Positions 33,785 to 41,605 of a DNA stretch of 46,616 nucleotides are shown here, piece after piece. The notes beneath the pieces were generated by a model that saw nothing but the letters and a program-made list of their open reading frames with translations, made no database searches and was not told the origin of the DNA. How positions within the stretch are numbered: the stretch's first letter is position 1; each line of letters begins with the position of its first letter. The translations under genes were made by a program, and so were the position numbers. Source of the DNA: Candidatus Levyibacteriota bacterium (lineage in GTDB: Bacteria > Patescibacteriota > Microgenomatia > Levybacterales > UBA12049); NCBI GenBank assembly GCA_018061205.1, contig JAGOUP010000001.1, positions 1-46,616 of the forward strand, written 5' to 3'.

Positions 33785-34108
33785 ATGATTTCTATAGAAT
33801 ATTTACGCCAATTTAGAATTGCGCAGTTTGCTATTTTTGACACCACGGCTGCTTATGTAGGCATTCTGATTCTCTCACCTATTTTGACATGGCTGATGTC
33901 CAAACTACATATTAAAATTCCTATTATCTCTTGGCTTTGGTTTACCTTGCCGTTATCTGTTATTTTTCATATGATTTTCCATCAATCTACTCCTTTGATG
34001 AAAATACTAGCAAATCCCGGGCATTTTCAATTTTATATCGCTATCTTTATTCTCTTTGTTATGACCTATATGGGTTTTAGAAAAATAAGCAAAATTAGGT
34101 CATCGTGA
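33785..34108 (+). CDS. Small membrane protein of unknown function
   Basis: 107 aa with three likely membrane segments (about 13-37, 45-65 and 80-100) and a basic C-terminus RKISKIRSS. Not assigned to a named family. It is a single gene with its own TATAAT box. The hydrophobic pattern and promoter support a real gene; function is unknown. Confidence 0.65.
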   Translation: MISIEYLRQFRIAQFAIFDTTAAYVGILILSPILTWLMSKLHIKIPIISWLWFTLPLSVIFHMIFHQSTPLMKILANPGHFQFYIAIFILFVMTYMGFRKISKIRSS

Positions 34109-34236
34109 ATTTACCAAAATAATCTGGTTTAACAGAAGCAGCGTTTTCACTCCGAAATAACAATTGAAGATTGAATAATTTGAAGACTGTCACAAGTGAA
34201 TTTAACGGTATTTATATTTCTATTCTTTTGTTCCTG

Positions 34237-34296
34237 AATATATCAACCACGGGGAGCTTTGATGTGGATTGATATATTTATCCGAACTTTGGGGAG
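34237..34296 (+). repeat. Hairpin and GGGGAGC element, copy 1
   Basis: AATATATCAA (34237-34246) pairs with TTGATATATT (34269-34278), and the CCA/TGG next to them also pair. The loop holds GGGGAGC, which recurs at 34290-34296. The preceding TTTGTTCCTGAATATATCAA is shared with 41434-41453. Confidence 0.65.
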
Positions 34297-34302
34297 CAGA
34301 TA

Positions 34303-35064
34303 CTATAATCTACTATTATTAAAATAATGGCTCCAATCTCCATCATGAAATTCATTTAAGACCATACAAATATCTATACCAAAATCGTTTTGTATGTATA
34401 CCCACACACACTTTATTTCCGGTACATCTATGCCTTCTGGAAATAATTTCTTAAAATCCTCATATTTCGCTTCTACTTGTAAATCTATTTGTATAAGAGG
34501 TGTAGATGATTTTGAAAAAGAAACTATTTCAATTTTTGGTCTTCTGATTAAATCATAATTTACTTCTCCGCTCTCGATTTCTTCTTTTGTCCCAGGAAGT
34601 ATAAAATCCCAAGGTTCATCAGCAAGTTCCTTAGGAAAGGTATGATAGAGACAAGTCTCTTTTAGCTTTTCTCTCAGTTCAAGTATTTGAGGATGAATGC
34701 CGCCAAAATATGGGAGATTAAAACCAGTATGATCGACAGCTTTTAATAATAGATCTTTAGCTCTATTAAGATACTCGTCCATAGCTATATGTTTATATTC
34801 ATGTGGACTTTGTTTCGTAATGCCAGTTACATTTGTTATATCTACAGAAAATGAAGAGTTATCACTAAAATTAAAATGTACTTGCGGAATCTGTCTCTCT
34901 GAAAAAGAAAATTTTGTTGAAGGGCTATATGTGTTTTCTGAAAGATTTAGTCTTAATTCTTCATTTTCTACATTTCCTAGATGAGACAAGTAATCAAGAA
35001 AGGATTTAGTAAATTCTTTGTTTTTGTTTGGGAGTTTGTAGAGTACATCTATTAAATATTTCAT
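34303..35064 (-). CDS. Uncharacterised 253-aa protein (paralogue 1)
   Basis: Not recognised. A soluble, acidic protein with a conserved block HTGFNLPYFGGIHP (about 117-130), then LYHTFPKELADEPWDFILPGTKEEI and a C-terminal IQNDFGIDICMVLNEFHDGDWSHY. The gene at 45820 encodes a close homologue over its whole length (about three quarters identical by eye). Its start ATGA overlaps the stop of the APH-like kinase, so the two are coupled. It may modify or bind the same substrate as the kinase, but that is only context. Confidence 0.8.
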   Translation of the reverse strand: MKYLIDVLYKLPNKNKEFTKSFLDYLSHLGNVENEELRLNLSENTYSPSTKFSFSERQIPQVHFNFSDNSSFSVDITNVTGITKQSPHEYKHIAMDEYLNRAKDLLLKAVDHTGFNLPYFGGIHPQILELREKLKETCLYHTFPKELADEPWDFILPGTKEEIESGEVNYDLIRRPKIEIVSFSKSSTPLIQIDLQVEAKYEDFKKLFPEGIDVPEIKCVWVYIQNDFGIDICMVLNEFHDGDWSHYFNNSRL

Positions 35065-36032
35065 TGTTTGATTGTGGTAAATTGTAAACCAATTCTTCCA
35101 AGATTTAAGAAATATTCATTTTCTTTTGTTTGATTACCATTCACTTTTTTTTCATATGTCGCACCAAGCAAATGCATAGCATGAGCTACTTGGCAATATA
35201 AAGGTAAAATTTCTAACTCTATCTTTTCCAATGGAATATATTTTTGATATTCATCTAGTGTTTGTTTGTAAAGATCCTCATACTTATCTAAATTTTTTGT
35301 GTCAAAAAACACATCACACATCAATACTGCAATTTCTTGTATTCGTGGATAACAGTTTGCTACGGAAAAATCGAGGATATATAAATGGTCATTTTTATCT
35401 CGCATTATATTAGTTTTGATTAAATCTCCATGCACAAAACAATGTGGTAAATCATCTGTATTGATTTGCCGAAATTTTTCTATTAATGGATGAACTAATT
35501 TTTTATCTTCTTCAGTAAGATATTGCATCTTTTTTCCTGCTTCTGCCAAGAAATTAACTATAGCCCAACTATCATAAATTGATGAAGGTTTTAATGAAAT
35601 TTGATTTATTTTTGCTGCCTGCTCTATCAGAAAAAGAGCTTCTTTTTGTGTCAATATTGTAGGAGTATCAAATAATGTCCATCCATCAATATAGTGCATA
35701 ACAATAAGTCTGATTGGGTTACCATCGATAATGGTTTCATATATATAATTTTGATATCGTGTAGGATACACTTCAGGCTGTTCAACTCCCGAATATTTTG
35801 CTCGTTCTAGTATCTCTACATACCGCTCGCAGTCTGATTTATCTCTAAATGACGCAAAGATTTTTACAAAAAACTTATGATGACTTGTTTCAACAACTAC
35901 ATTTAAATCCTCATAACCCATTTCTACTATAGAGTGTGACTTGTATGAACCATGGTTGTAGTTCTCAAACGCTTTCGTCAAAATAGGGGCGAGATCACCC
36001 TCATAGCCAATACGAGATTGTATGTTAATCAT
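35061..36032 (-). CDS. Aminoglycoside-phosphotransferase-family kinase
   Basis: Protein-kinase-like fold. Lys57 (KFFVKIFA) fits the ATP-binding Lys; the Brenner motif HGDLIKTN holds His201, Asp203 and Asn208; the metal Asp221 is in YILDFSV. 323 aa. The APH family includes antibiotic kinases but also homoserine, choline and methylthioribose kinases; nothing here proves resistance. Translationally coupled to the 253-aa unknown. A TGCTATACT -10 ends 6 nt before the ATG, back to back with the promoter of the PPOX gene. Confidence 0.85.
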   Translation of the reverse strand: MINIQSRIGYEGDLAPILTKAFENYNHGSYKSHSIVEMGYEDLNVVVETSHHKFFVKIFASFRDKSDCERYVEILERAKYSGVEQPEVYPTRYQNYIYETIIDGNPIRLIVMHYIDGWTLFDTPTILTQKEALFLIEQAAKINQISLKPSSIYDSWAIVNFLAEAGKKMQYLTEEDKKLVHPLIEKFRQINTDDLPHCFVHGDLIKTNIMRDKNDHLYILDFSVANCYPRIQEIAVLMCDVFFDTKNLDKYEDLYKQTLDEYQKYIPLEKIELEILPLYCQVAHAMHLLGATYEKKVNGNQTKENEYFLNLGRIGLQFTTIKQ

Positions 36033-36074
36033 GAAGCTAGTATAGCATCTATTTTTGAGTGCTATAATCAGCTT
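36033..36074. promoter_or_regulatory. Compact divergent promoter pair
   Basis: 42 nt between two start codons. Minus-strand TGCTATACT occupies 36039-36047 and plus-strand TGCTATAAT occupies 36060-36068; each ends 6 nt before its ATG. The two polymerases could not occupy both at once. Confidence 0.75.
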
Positions 36075-36548
36075 ATGAAGGAATCTAAATTTGATTGGAG
36101 AAAATACATAGAAGAAGCATTATCAGCTACAGAGTATTGCAGCTTAGCTACAGTGGATGAAAAAGGAGTGTGGTCAAATCCTGTCTATTTTGCTTGGGAT
36201 GAAAAATATAATCTGTATTTCATTTCCCAAATGCATTCTCGTCATATGCAGAATATAAAAAGGAATAATCGGATAGCAGTATCTATCTATAAAACAGAAC
36301 AAAAAGGTGATGTACTTGGTATACAATTGGAAGGTAGAGCAGAAATTTTAACAGGAAAAAAAGAAGCAATGAAAAAAGCGTTCGATATTTATTTTGCCAG
36401 AGCGGGGAAAGGTAAAGACCAAGAAGAATATATGACTAACCCTACTTGGCATTTTGTTAAAATTACTCCTGAACATATCTACTATTTCGACACCAATTTT
36501 TTTGAGGAAGAAAGGCAAGAAGTACCATTGCAAGAGCTAATAAACTGA
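36075..36548 (+). CDS. Pyridoxamine 5'-phosphate oxidase-fold protein (copy 1)
   Basis: Split-barrel flavin/F420-binding type protein of 157 aa. EYCSLATVDEKGVWSNPVYFAWDEKYNLYFISQ is the typical N-terminal beta hairpin (the stretch that places a Pro before the flavin-facing strand); MHSRHMQNIKRNNRIAVSIY and LQLEGRAEIL-like segments follow. Start ATG 36075 sits 6 nt after TGCTATAAT; an earlier in-frame ATG at 35952 lies in the divergent gene. Coupled by TGATG to the next gene. A shorter paralogue lies at 39689. The substrate is unknown. Confidence 0.87.
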   Translation: MKESKFDWRKYIEEALSATEYCSLATVDEKGVWSNPVYFAWDEKYNLYFISQMHSRHMQNIKRNNRIAVSIYKTEQKGDVLGIQLEGRAEILTGKKEAMKKAFDIYFARAGKGKDQEEYMTNPTWHFVKITPEHIYYFDTNFFEEERQEVPLQELIN

Positions 36549-36931
36549 TGAAATGGATTATCTTTATTCTCAATCTTCCTTATACGCTTGCAGGAATTGT
36601 TCTAACAATTCTGTCTGTCCCTTATCATGCAAGATTAATTACAGATCCATTTGCTATCGTATGTAACGTAAAAAGTTTTTGGTGGGGGTTTTGGTATTTG
36701 AAAAATGCTCGTGCATTAACTATTGGACATACTATTCTCATGAGTCCAAAAGAGCTAGAGAACGATTTGGAACATGAAATTATCCATATAAAACAGTTTG
36801 AACAATATCCTTTTATCTTCCCATTTTTATACTTTTATGACAGAGCAAAGAAGGGGTATAGAATGAATCGTTTTGAGGACGAAGCCTATACAAAATCAAA
36901 GAGTTTTTATAAAGGCGTAAGACAAGGATAA
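36548..36931 (+). CDS. Small membrane protein with HExxH motif
   Basis: 127 aa. One N-terminal hydrophobic segment (about 2-24), then a soluble part with HEIIHIKQ: His76-Glu77-x-x-His80, a zinc-metalloprotease motif, and a hydrophobic YPFIFPFLYFY stretch after it. RFEDEAYTKS later could provide a third ligand, as in gluzincin-like folds (E-D-E). The stop of the PPOX gene overlaps its ATG, so they are co-translated. Family not named; protease activity is inference from the motif. Confidence 0.72.
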   Translation: MKWIIFILNLPYTLAGIVLTILSVPYHARLITDPFAIVCNVKSFWWGFWYLKNARALTIGHTILMSPKELENDLEHEIIHIKQFEQYPFIFPFLYFYDRAKKGYRMNRFEDEAYTKSKSFYKGVRQG

Positions 36932-36943
36932 ATTTTTAATTTC

Positions 36944-36952
36944 TGATATAAT
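36944..36952 (+). promoter_or_regulatory. Extended -10 (TGATATAAT)
   Basis: Ends 6 nt before ATG 36959. Confidence 0.65.
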
Positions 36953-36958
36953 CTTGAT

Positions 36959-37327
36959 ATGTATAAATTGGATGAAAAAGTATTCAAAAAGTGGATGGAT
37001 ACCATGGGAAAAGCATGGACTACCAAAGATACATCTCTAGCTGTAAGCCTGTTTGATGACAGTGCTACCTACGCAGCAACACCATACCGAGAAGTATTGA
37101 AAGGAAAAGATGCTATTCATCACTATTGGGAAAGTGGTATGAGTACTCAAGAGAAGATAACATTTGATTATGAAATACTTGCTGTAAAGGATAACTACGG
37201 AATTGCTCATGCATGGGGTTCTATGATGCAAGATGGTAAGGATGAAGCATGGGATGGTATTTTTTGGGCTACATTTGCAGAAAACGGAAAATGTAATATC
37301 TGGCGGGAATGGTGGGTTAGTAAATAA
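36959..37327 (+). CDS. NTF2-like (SnoaL-type) domain protein
   Basis: 122-aa alpha+beta cone fold: the N-terminal helix WMDTMGKAWTTKDTSLAVSLFDDSATYAATPYREVLKGKDAIHHYW is the classic SnoaL/NTF2 opening, followed by beta strands ending IWREWWVSK. The family includes isomerases, hydrolases and binding proteins; no catalytic dyad can be assigned with confidence. It has its own TGATATAAT box, so it is probably a single-gene unit. Confidence 0.82.
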   Translation: MYKLDEKVFKKWMDTMGKAWTTKDTSLAVSLFDDSATYAATPYREVLKGKDAIHHYWESGMSTQEKITFDYEILAVKDNYGIAHAWGSMMQDGKDEAWDGIFWATFAENGKCNIWREWWVSK

Positions 37328-37367
37328 ATTATCTCTTTTGAAAATCCATTGCCATAAAAGCTATTGA

Positions 37368-37376
37368 TGTTACAAT
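37368..37376 (+). promoter_or_regulatory. Extended -10 (TGTTACAAT)
   Basis: Ends 5 nt before ATG 37382. Confidence 0.6.
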
Positions 37377-37381
37377 GATTT

Positions 37382-38413
37382 ATGAACAATACGCTAACAG
37401 CCTTAAAAGGAATAAAAGTAGGACATTCTACTCGCCTTGATAAACTTACTGGTTGTACCTTCATTTCTTTTGATAAAGAACTACCTGTTGCATATAAATC
37501 ATATGGTGGTGCTCCTGGAACATATGCAACAGAAAATTTGAATAATGGTATGTCTTTTGCTTCAAGAGATGGCTTATTTATTGCAGGAGGAAGTCTTAAT
37601 GGACTGACTTGTGCCGCAGGAATTGTAGAAAGATTAGTTGAAAAGAAACAAGGGTATAAAATTGGGAATAGTCTTATGCCTGCTATAAGTGGAGCGATTG
37701 TTTGGGATTTAGGTGTCGAGATTGCACAATTTCAGTCATCATACGGAAAAGAAGCCGTAGATAATCTTTCTGATAAACCAGTAGAAAATGGAAATGTTGG
37801 TGCTGGTACAGGAACAGCAGTTGGTAAGTTTCAGTATTTAGAACTAGGAAAAAGTAATCCTGCTATGAAAGCAGGAGTGGGTTCTGCAAGAATAGATTTA
37901 GGAAATGGGATAATAGTTTGTGCCTTATCTGTTGTAAATGCTTTAGGAAATGTAATAAATCCAGACGGAACTGTTCTGGCAGGTAATAGAAATGAAAAAG
38001 AAGGATTTACCACATTTGAAGAAGTAACAGAGTTTGTAACAACTAAAAAATCAAATACTACAATTTCTGTAGTAGGTATAAATGTTGATTTGAAATCAAG
38101 AGAAAACTATGAACGAATTGCACATTTTGGTACTCAGGGACAAGTACGAGCAATAAGTCCAGTACAAACCTCCGTAGATGGTGATACTGTTTTTGTTTTT
38201 TCTACAGAAGAAATCAAAGAACCACTTAATTCTTTTGGAAAGTATTGGGAAACTCCTGCTTGGCCAGAGTTTACTGTAGATATTATTGGACAAGCAGTAG
38301 CAAAAGCAGTACAAGAAAGTATTTATGATGCTTGTCAAAAAGCTGAAACTATAGAGTTTGAAAAGGCATACAAAGGTGTAATACCTTCTACAAAGGACTA
38401 CAAAAAGATTTGA
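37382..38413 (+). CDS. P1-family peptidase / NylC-like autoprocessing hydrolase
   Basis: N-terminal-nucleophile hydrolase of the DmpA/NylC group (aminopeptidases and amide hydrolases). GIKVGHST, GGAPGTYAT, LNGLTCAAG, NVGAGTGTAVGK and ALSVVNALGNVINPDG are family blocks; IAHFGTQGQVRAISPVQTSVDGDTVFVFST is the C-terminal signature. Asn225-Thr226 in KSNTTISVVG matches the Asn-Thr autocleavage site of NylC-type enzymes, which would leave Thr226 as the nucleophile. 343 aa, normal; no signal peptide. The natural substrate is unknown. Confidence 0.88.
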   Translation: MNNTLTALKGIKVGHSTRLDKLTGCTFISFDKELPVAYKSYGGAPGTYATENLNNGMSFASRDGLFIAGGSLNGLTCAAGIVERLVEKKQGYKIGNSLMPAISGAIVWDLGVEIAQFQSSYGKEAVDNLSDKPVENGNVGAGTGTAVGKFQYLELGKSNPAMKAGVGSARIDLGNGIIVCALSVVNALGNVINPDGTVLAGNRNEKEGFTTFEEVTEFVTTKKSNTTISVVGINVDLKSRENYERIAHFGTQGQVRAISPVQTSVDGDTVFVFSTEEIKEPLNSFGKYWETPAWPEFTVDIIGQAVAKAVQESIYDACQKAETIEFEKAYKGVIPSTKDYKKI

Positions 38414-38482
38414 AAATTCAGGAAGCCATACTTATTTTTCCTCTGATTCCTCTAAAGAATTAATAAAATAGCTTCAAGCTTC

Positions 38483-38491
38483 TGATATACT
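38483..38491 (+). promoter_or_regulatory. Extended -10 (TGATATACT)
   Basis: Ends 6 nt before ATG 38498. Confidence 0.6.
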
Positions 38492-38497
38492 GCAACT

Positions 38498-39667
38498 ATG
38501 GATAGAAATATACAAATTGCATATATATTAACCATTTTTAAAAATACGTGGTTTTGGCTGGGTATATGGATTTTTTATTATCTCCGATTTACTGATTACG
38601 CTGGTATTGGGCTTATTGAAACATCATTAGTTATTGCTATGGCGATTAGTGAAATCCCAACAGGAGCAGTAGCTGATTTATTAGGTAAAAAGAAAACCTT
38701 ATTTGTTTCCTTTCTTTTGCAAGCAATCGGTGGATATATGATGGCATTTGCTCCTCATGTATCGTGGCTTATTGTTGCAGTTTTTATCATGGGAATAGGT
38801 GGAGCATTTTATTCAGGAACTTTAGAAGCCTTGGTATATGATTCGTTAAAACAAAAAGGGCAAGAGGCTACATATAACAAAGTTATTTCTCATATTACTT
38901 CTTTAGGACTTGCTGTTCCTGCAATATGTAGTATCCTTGGAGGTTTTCTTTATATCATGCAACCTAATCTACCCTTCTTAGCAAATGCCCTTGCTTATTC
39001 TCTTGCACTTATTTTCTGTTTATTCCTTATTGAACCAAAGATTGATACTGAGAAGTTTTCAATGAAAAATCTTTTGGTTCAAACACAATATGGTTTCCAT
39101 CAACTATTTAAAGAAAACTACATACGAAAACAAATGATTATTTTATTAGCTATCGGATTAGTTGTTGTTATTTGTGATGAGATGCTCAATAGTTTCTTAG
39201 GAGTAGAGTTTGGATTCAAGCCTGAATCTATTGGCATATTGTGGGCTGTTATTTATCTCGTTTCTGCGTTTGCTTCACAATTAACTCCATACATCACAAA
39301 ATTCATGCCATATGATAAGTCAATTATTCTTATTGGTGTACTTATAGCCGTATCGCTTATTGTATCTCCATGGCTTGGATTGGTTATTGGAGGTTTTTCT
39401 CTTTTACTGCGATCATCCTTACAAGCAGTCTATGGAAATGTATCATCCATTATTATTAACGACCATACAGAATCTCGGTATAGAGCAACAACATTATCTA
39501 CATTTAACCTCATCAAAAATATTCCTTATGTATTAACGGCATATCTTCTAGGATCTATGGCTGATACATATTCTGCTGTCGTTTTAGCAAGTATTTTAGG
39601 TGTTGTACTTATGATTATGCTTCTTTATCCATTGTTTGGAATTTTAGTAAATAGGCCTAAAATCTAG
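38498..39667 (+). CDS. MFS transporter
   Basis: Integral membrane transporter of 389 aa with about 12 hydrophobic segments. The segment AISEIPTGAVADLLGKKKTLFVSF is the loop 2-3 motif region (G-x3-D-x2-G-R/K-K) of the Major Facilitator Superfamily; ENYIRKQ opens the second half. Drug efflux is common among such proteins and would fit the neighbours, but the substrate cannot be read from sequence. TATACT lies 6 nt before the ATG. The next gene begins 21 nt after with its own promoter. Confidence 0.88.
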   Translation: MDRNIQIAYILTIFKNTWFWLGIWIFYYLRFTDYAGIGLIETSLVIAMAISEIPTGAVADLLGKKKTLFVSFLLQAIGGYMMAFAPHVSWLIVAVFIMGIGGAFYSGTLEALVYDSLKQKGQEATYNKVISHITSLGLAVPAICSILGGFLYIMQPNLPFLANALAYSLALIFCLFLIEPKIDTEKFSMKNLLVQTQYGFHQLFKENYIRKQMIILLAIGLVVVICDEMLNSFLGVEFGFKPESIGILWAVIYLVSAFASQLTPYITKFMPYDKSIILIGVLIAVSLIVSPWLGLVIGGFSLLLRSSLQAVYGNVSSIIINDHTESRYRATTLSTFNLIKNIPYVLTAYLLGSMADTYSAVVLASILGVVLMIMLLYPLFGILVNRPKI

Positions 39668-39676
39668 TGCTATAAT
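39668..39676 (+). promoter_or_regulatory. Extended -10 (TGCTATAAT)
   Basis: Same AGTGCTATAATCAG string as before the paralogue at 36075; here 12 nt before ATG 39689. Confidence 0.65.
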
Positions 39677-39688
39677 CAGTTTATAAAT

Positions 39689-40108
39689 ATGTCAGATTTT
39701 GAATGGAAGAGATATATAGAAGAAGCGTTATCAGTTACTGACTATTGCAGCATTGCAACAGTAGATGAGAAAGGTGTCAAATATAATCTATACTTCATTT
39801 CCCAAATGCACTCTCGTCATATGCAGAATCTGAAAAAAAATAACAGGATTGCAGTATCTATTTATAAAACAGAACAGAAAGGTGATGTCTTAGGAATACA
39901 ACTAGAAGGAACAGCAGAAATTTTGACAGGGAACAAAGATGAAATGGAAAAAGCCTTTGCTATTTATTTTGCAAGAGCTGGAAAAGGGAAAGATCAAGAA
40001 ACATACATGAATAATCCTACATGGCATTTTGTCAAAATCACCCCACAGAAAATGTACTACTTTGATACTAGATTTTTTGAAGAAGAAAGACAGGAAGTAT
40101 CATTATAA
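39689..40108 (+). CDS. Pyridoxamine 5'-phosphate oxidase-fold protein (copy 2, internal deletion)
   Basis: Close paralogue of 36075-36548 (both with AVSIYKTEQKGDVLGIQLEG and YFARAGKGKDQE). It lacks 12 residues right after TVDEKGV, where copy 1 has WSNPVYFAWDEK; the frame is kept (36 nt net). The missing strand normally faces the cofactor, so this copy may not bind flavin the same way, or at all. 139 aa. Its upstream promoter string is also duplicated from copy 1. Confidence 0.82.
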   Translation: MSDFEWKRYIEEALSVTDYCSIATVDEKGVKYNLYFISQMHSRHMQNLKKNNRIAVSIYKTEQKGDVLGIQLEGTAEILTGNKDEMEKAFAIYFARAGKGKDQETYMNNPTWHFVKITPQKMYYFDTRFFEEERQEVSL

Positions 40109-40113
40109 ATGTT

Positions 40114-40506
40114 ATGAACTACACAGGAGTTATTATTGAAGAAAGTCTGAAAGATGCTTCATTTCTGCAAAATATAAAGATATTAGACACAAAAGTTGAA
40201 CAAGTTACTTTAGATCATAAGACTCCCTGGCTCAAGCAATGGACACTCCATACAGTTGAAATACCAGAAGGCAAAGGTGATGAAATTGCTGATGAAATAA
40301 GTACATCATTTGATCCAGAACATCCTGATTGGTATGCAGACTTCAAAAATGACAAGTATCATTTCATTATTTTTTCCAATAAAGTATTTAAGCTAGAGTT
40401 AGAAAATCCTGTTTTATATAAAGATGCTAAAGCCTATGGTATATCTATTGGCATTCCTGAATACCAAGTAGATTTTGTCCCAGAGGACAAAGTGTGGGAG
40501 AGATAG
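40114..40506 (+). CDS. Uncharacterised 130-aa protein (family A)
   Basis: Not recognised. Soluble alpha/beta pattern with SFDPEHPDWYADFKNDKYHFIIFSNKVFKLELENP then YKDAKAYGISIGIPEYQVDF. The minus-strand gene at 42864 has the same block order (KPDWNAMFYNKNILYAVFKGKIFTLQM, then AKNADVGDLDM), so both belong to one small family. It starts 5 nt after the PPOX copy 2 stop and ends just before the first NUDIX gene, so all four (39689-41359) look like one operon. Confidence 0.75.
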   Translation: MNYTGVIIEESLKDASFLQNIKILDTKVEQVTLDHKTPWLKQWTLHTVEIPEGKGDEIADEISTSFDPEHPDWYADFKNDKYHFIIFSNKVFKLELENPVLYKDAKAYGISIGIPEYQVDFVPEDKVWER

Positions 40507-40508
40507 TT

Positions 40509-40952
40509 ATGAAAAAAGGTATTGATTATATTGGTGTAGGTGTTGGGGCTGCAATCTTTAATAAAGAAGGAAAACTATTTATTACACTCAGAGGAGAAAA
40601 AGCACAAAATGAAAGAGGCAAATGGGAAATACCAGGAGGTGGCGTAGAATTTGGAGAAACATTCGAAGATGCGATAAAACGAGAGATAAAAGAGGAGCTA
40701 GATATAGATATTGAAGTCATAGAGCTACTTGGAGTTTGTAGTCATATCATTCCAGATGAAAAACAACATTGGGTAGCACCAACGTATATTTGTAAAATCA
40801 AAAAAGGTAGCCCCAAAATTATGGAGCCACATAAATGTGCAGACATAGGATGGTTTACAATAAAAGAAGCAGAAAAACTCAATCTTTCTTTGATTACCAA
40901 ATATGACATTGGACAAATTAAAAAGAAGTACCCGAATGGAATAAATATATGA
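40509..40952 (+). CDS. NUDIX hydrolase 1
   Basis: Hydrolyses nucleoside diphosphate-X compounds with Mg2+. NUDIX box GGGVEFGETFEDAIKREI then KEELDI at about 43-66 (Gly of the final E-E-x-G-U is Asp). 147 aa from ATG 40509; a GTG at 40494 would overlap the previous gene. GGGAGA before the ATG is a plausible ribosome site. ATGA overlap with the second NUDIX gene. The N-terminal VGVGAAIFNKEGKLFITLRG suggests a MutT/dCTP or ADP-sugar type, undecided. Confidence 0.9.
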   Translation: MKKGIDYIGVGVGAAIFNKEGKLFITLRGEKAQNERGKWEIPGGGVEFGETFEDAIKREIKEELDIDIEVIELLGVCSHIIPDEKQHWVAPTYICKIKKGSPKIMEPHKCADIGWFTIKEAEKLNLSLITKYDIGQIKKKYPNGINI

Positions 40953-41359
40953 CGAATAAACCGTTAATAGATAAGTTGGCTTGGATTTATATTAAAGATC
41001 GAAAAATACTTTCCACTCGTTCCAAAGGAAAAGATGCTTGGTATATACCAGGAGGTAAACGTGAAGAAGGTGAAAGCGATAAAGAAGCACTAGTTAGAGA
41101 AGTACTTGAAGAACTGACGGTAGACCTCATACCAGAAACTATAAAATATTTGGAGACCTTTAAAGCACAAGCTCATGGAAAACCACAAGGTGTATTTGTA
41201 CAAATGACGTGTTATACAGCAGATTATAAGGGTGAGCTTGCTCCATCAGCAGAGATTGAAGAAATGGCATGGCTCACATCAGATACAGACCCAAAGCTAT
41301 TGTCCCCAGTTGATAGGATAATTTTTAAGCACCTTAAAGAGGAAAACTTAATTGACTAA
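40949..41359 (+). CDS. NUDIX hydrolase 2
   Basis: 136 aa, box GGKREEGESDKEALVREV then LEELTVDL at about 35-60 with all acidic metal ligands. AWIYIKDRKILSTRSKGKDAWYIPGGKREEGE resembles the subgroup that precedes 8-oxo-dGTP or nucleotide-sugar hydrolases. Unlike NUDIX 1 in sequence, so not a tandem duplication. Coupled to NUDIX 1 by ATGA. Confidence 0.9.
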   Translation: MTNKPLIDKLAWIYIKDRKILSTRSKGKDAWYIPGGKREEGESDKEALVREVLEELTVDLIPETIKYLETFKAQAHGKPQGVFVQMTCYTADYKGELAPSAEIEEMAWLTSDTDPKLLSPVDRIIFKHLKEENLID

Positions 41360-41433
41360 GCGAGAACTGAGTTGATGTGCAGTGTCTCAAAAACCGTTTG
41401 GATGTTTTGCAAAGTGAAACCAAACTCTATTTC

Positions 41434-41464
41434 TTTGTTCCTGAATATATCAATCAAGGGGAGC
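41434..41464 (+). repeat. TTTGTTCCTGAATATATCAA / GGGGAGC element, copy 2
   Basis: Shares a roughly 30-nt string with 34228-34257, including GGGGAGC at 41458-41464. Here the closing complementary arm of copy 1 is missing. An upstream GTTTGG/CCAAAC hairpin precedes it. Confidence 0.6.
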
Positions 41465-41525
41465 AAAATGCCCAATAAAGCATCTTATTATAACCTGATT
41501 TTAGCATAATTGCCTTAAATTGAAG

Positions 41526-41594
41526 CCTAACATAGCATTGACACTTGTTAGGTTTTAGTGCTATAATCCTAACAAGTCCAACTAAGATGTTAGG
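41526..41594 (+). promoter_or_regulatory. Fic-gene promoter with four phased operator half-sites
   Basis: TTGACA (41538-41543), 18 nt, TATAAT (41562-41567). Around it lie four half-sites: CCTAACA 41526, TGTTAGG 41546, CCTAACA 41568, TGTTAGG 41588, starts 20, 22 and 20 nt apart. The inner two extend to a perfect CTTGTTAGG/CCTAACAAG inverted repeat enclosing the -10. The last half-site overlaps the AGGAG ribosome site (41592-41596), 9 nt before ATG 41606. Confidence 0.85.
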
Positions 41595-41605
41595 AGTCAA
41601 AAATA

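Noticed and set aside
35952..36074. N-terminal extension of PPOX copy 1
   Set aside because: It overlaps the divergent kinase gene and contains the TGCTATAAT promoter; the paralogue begins at the equivalent of 36075.
39689..40108. PPOX copy 2 as pseudogene
   Set aside because: The deletion keeps the frame and the remaining sequence is intact with its own promoter, so it is kept as a coding gene with altered structure.
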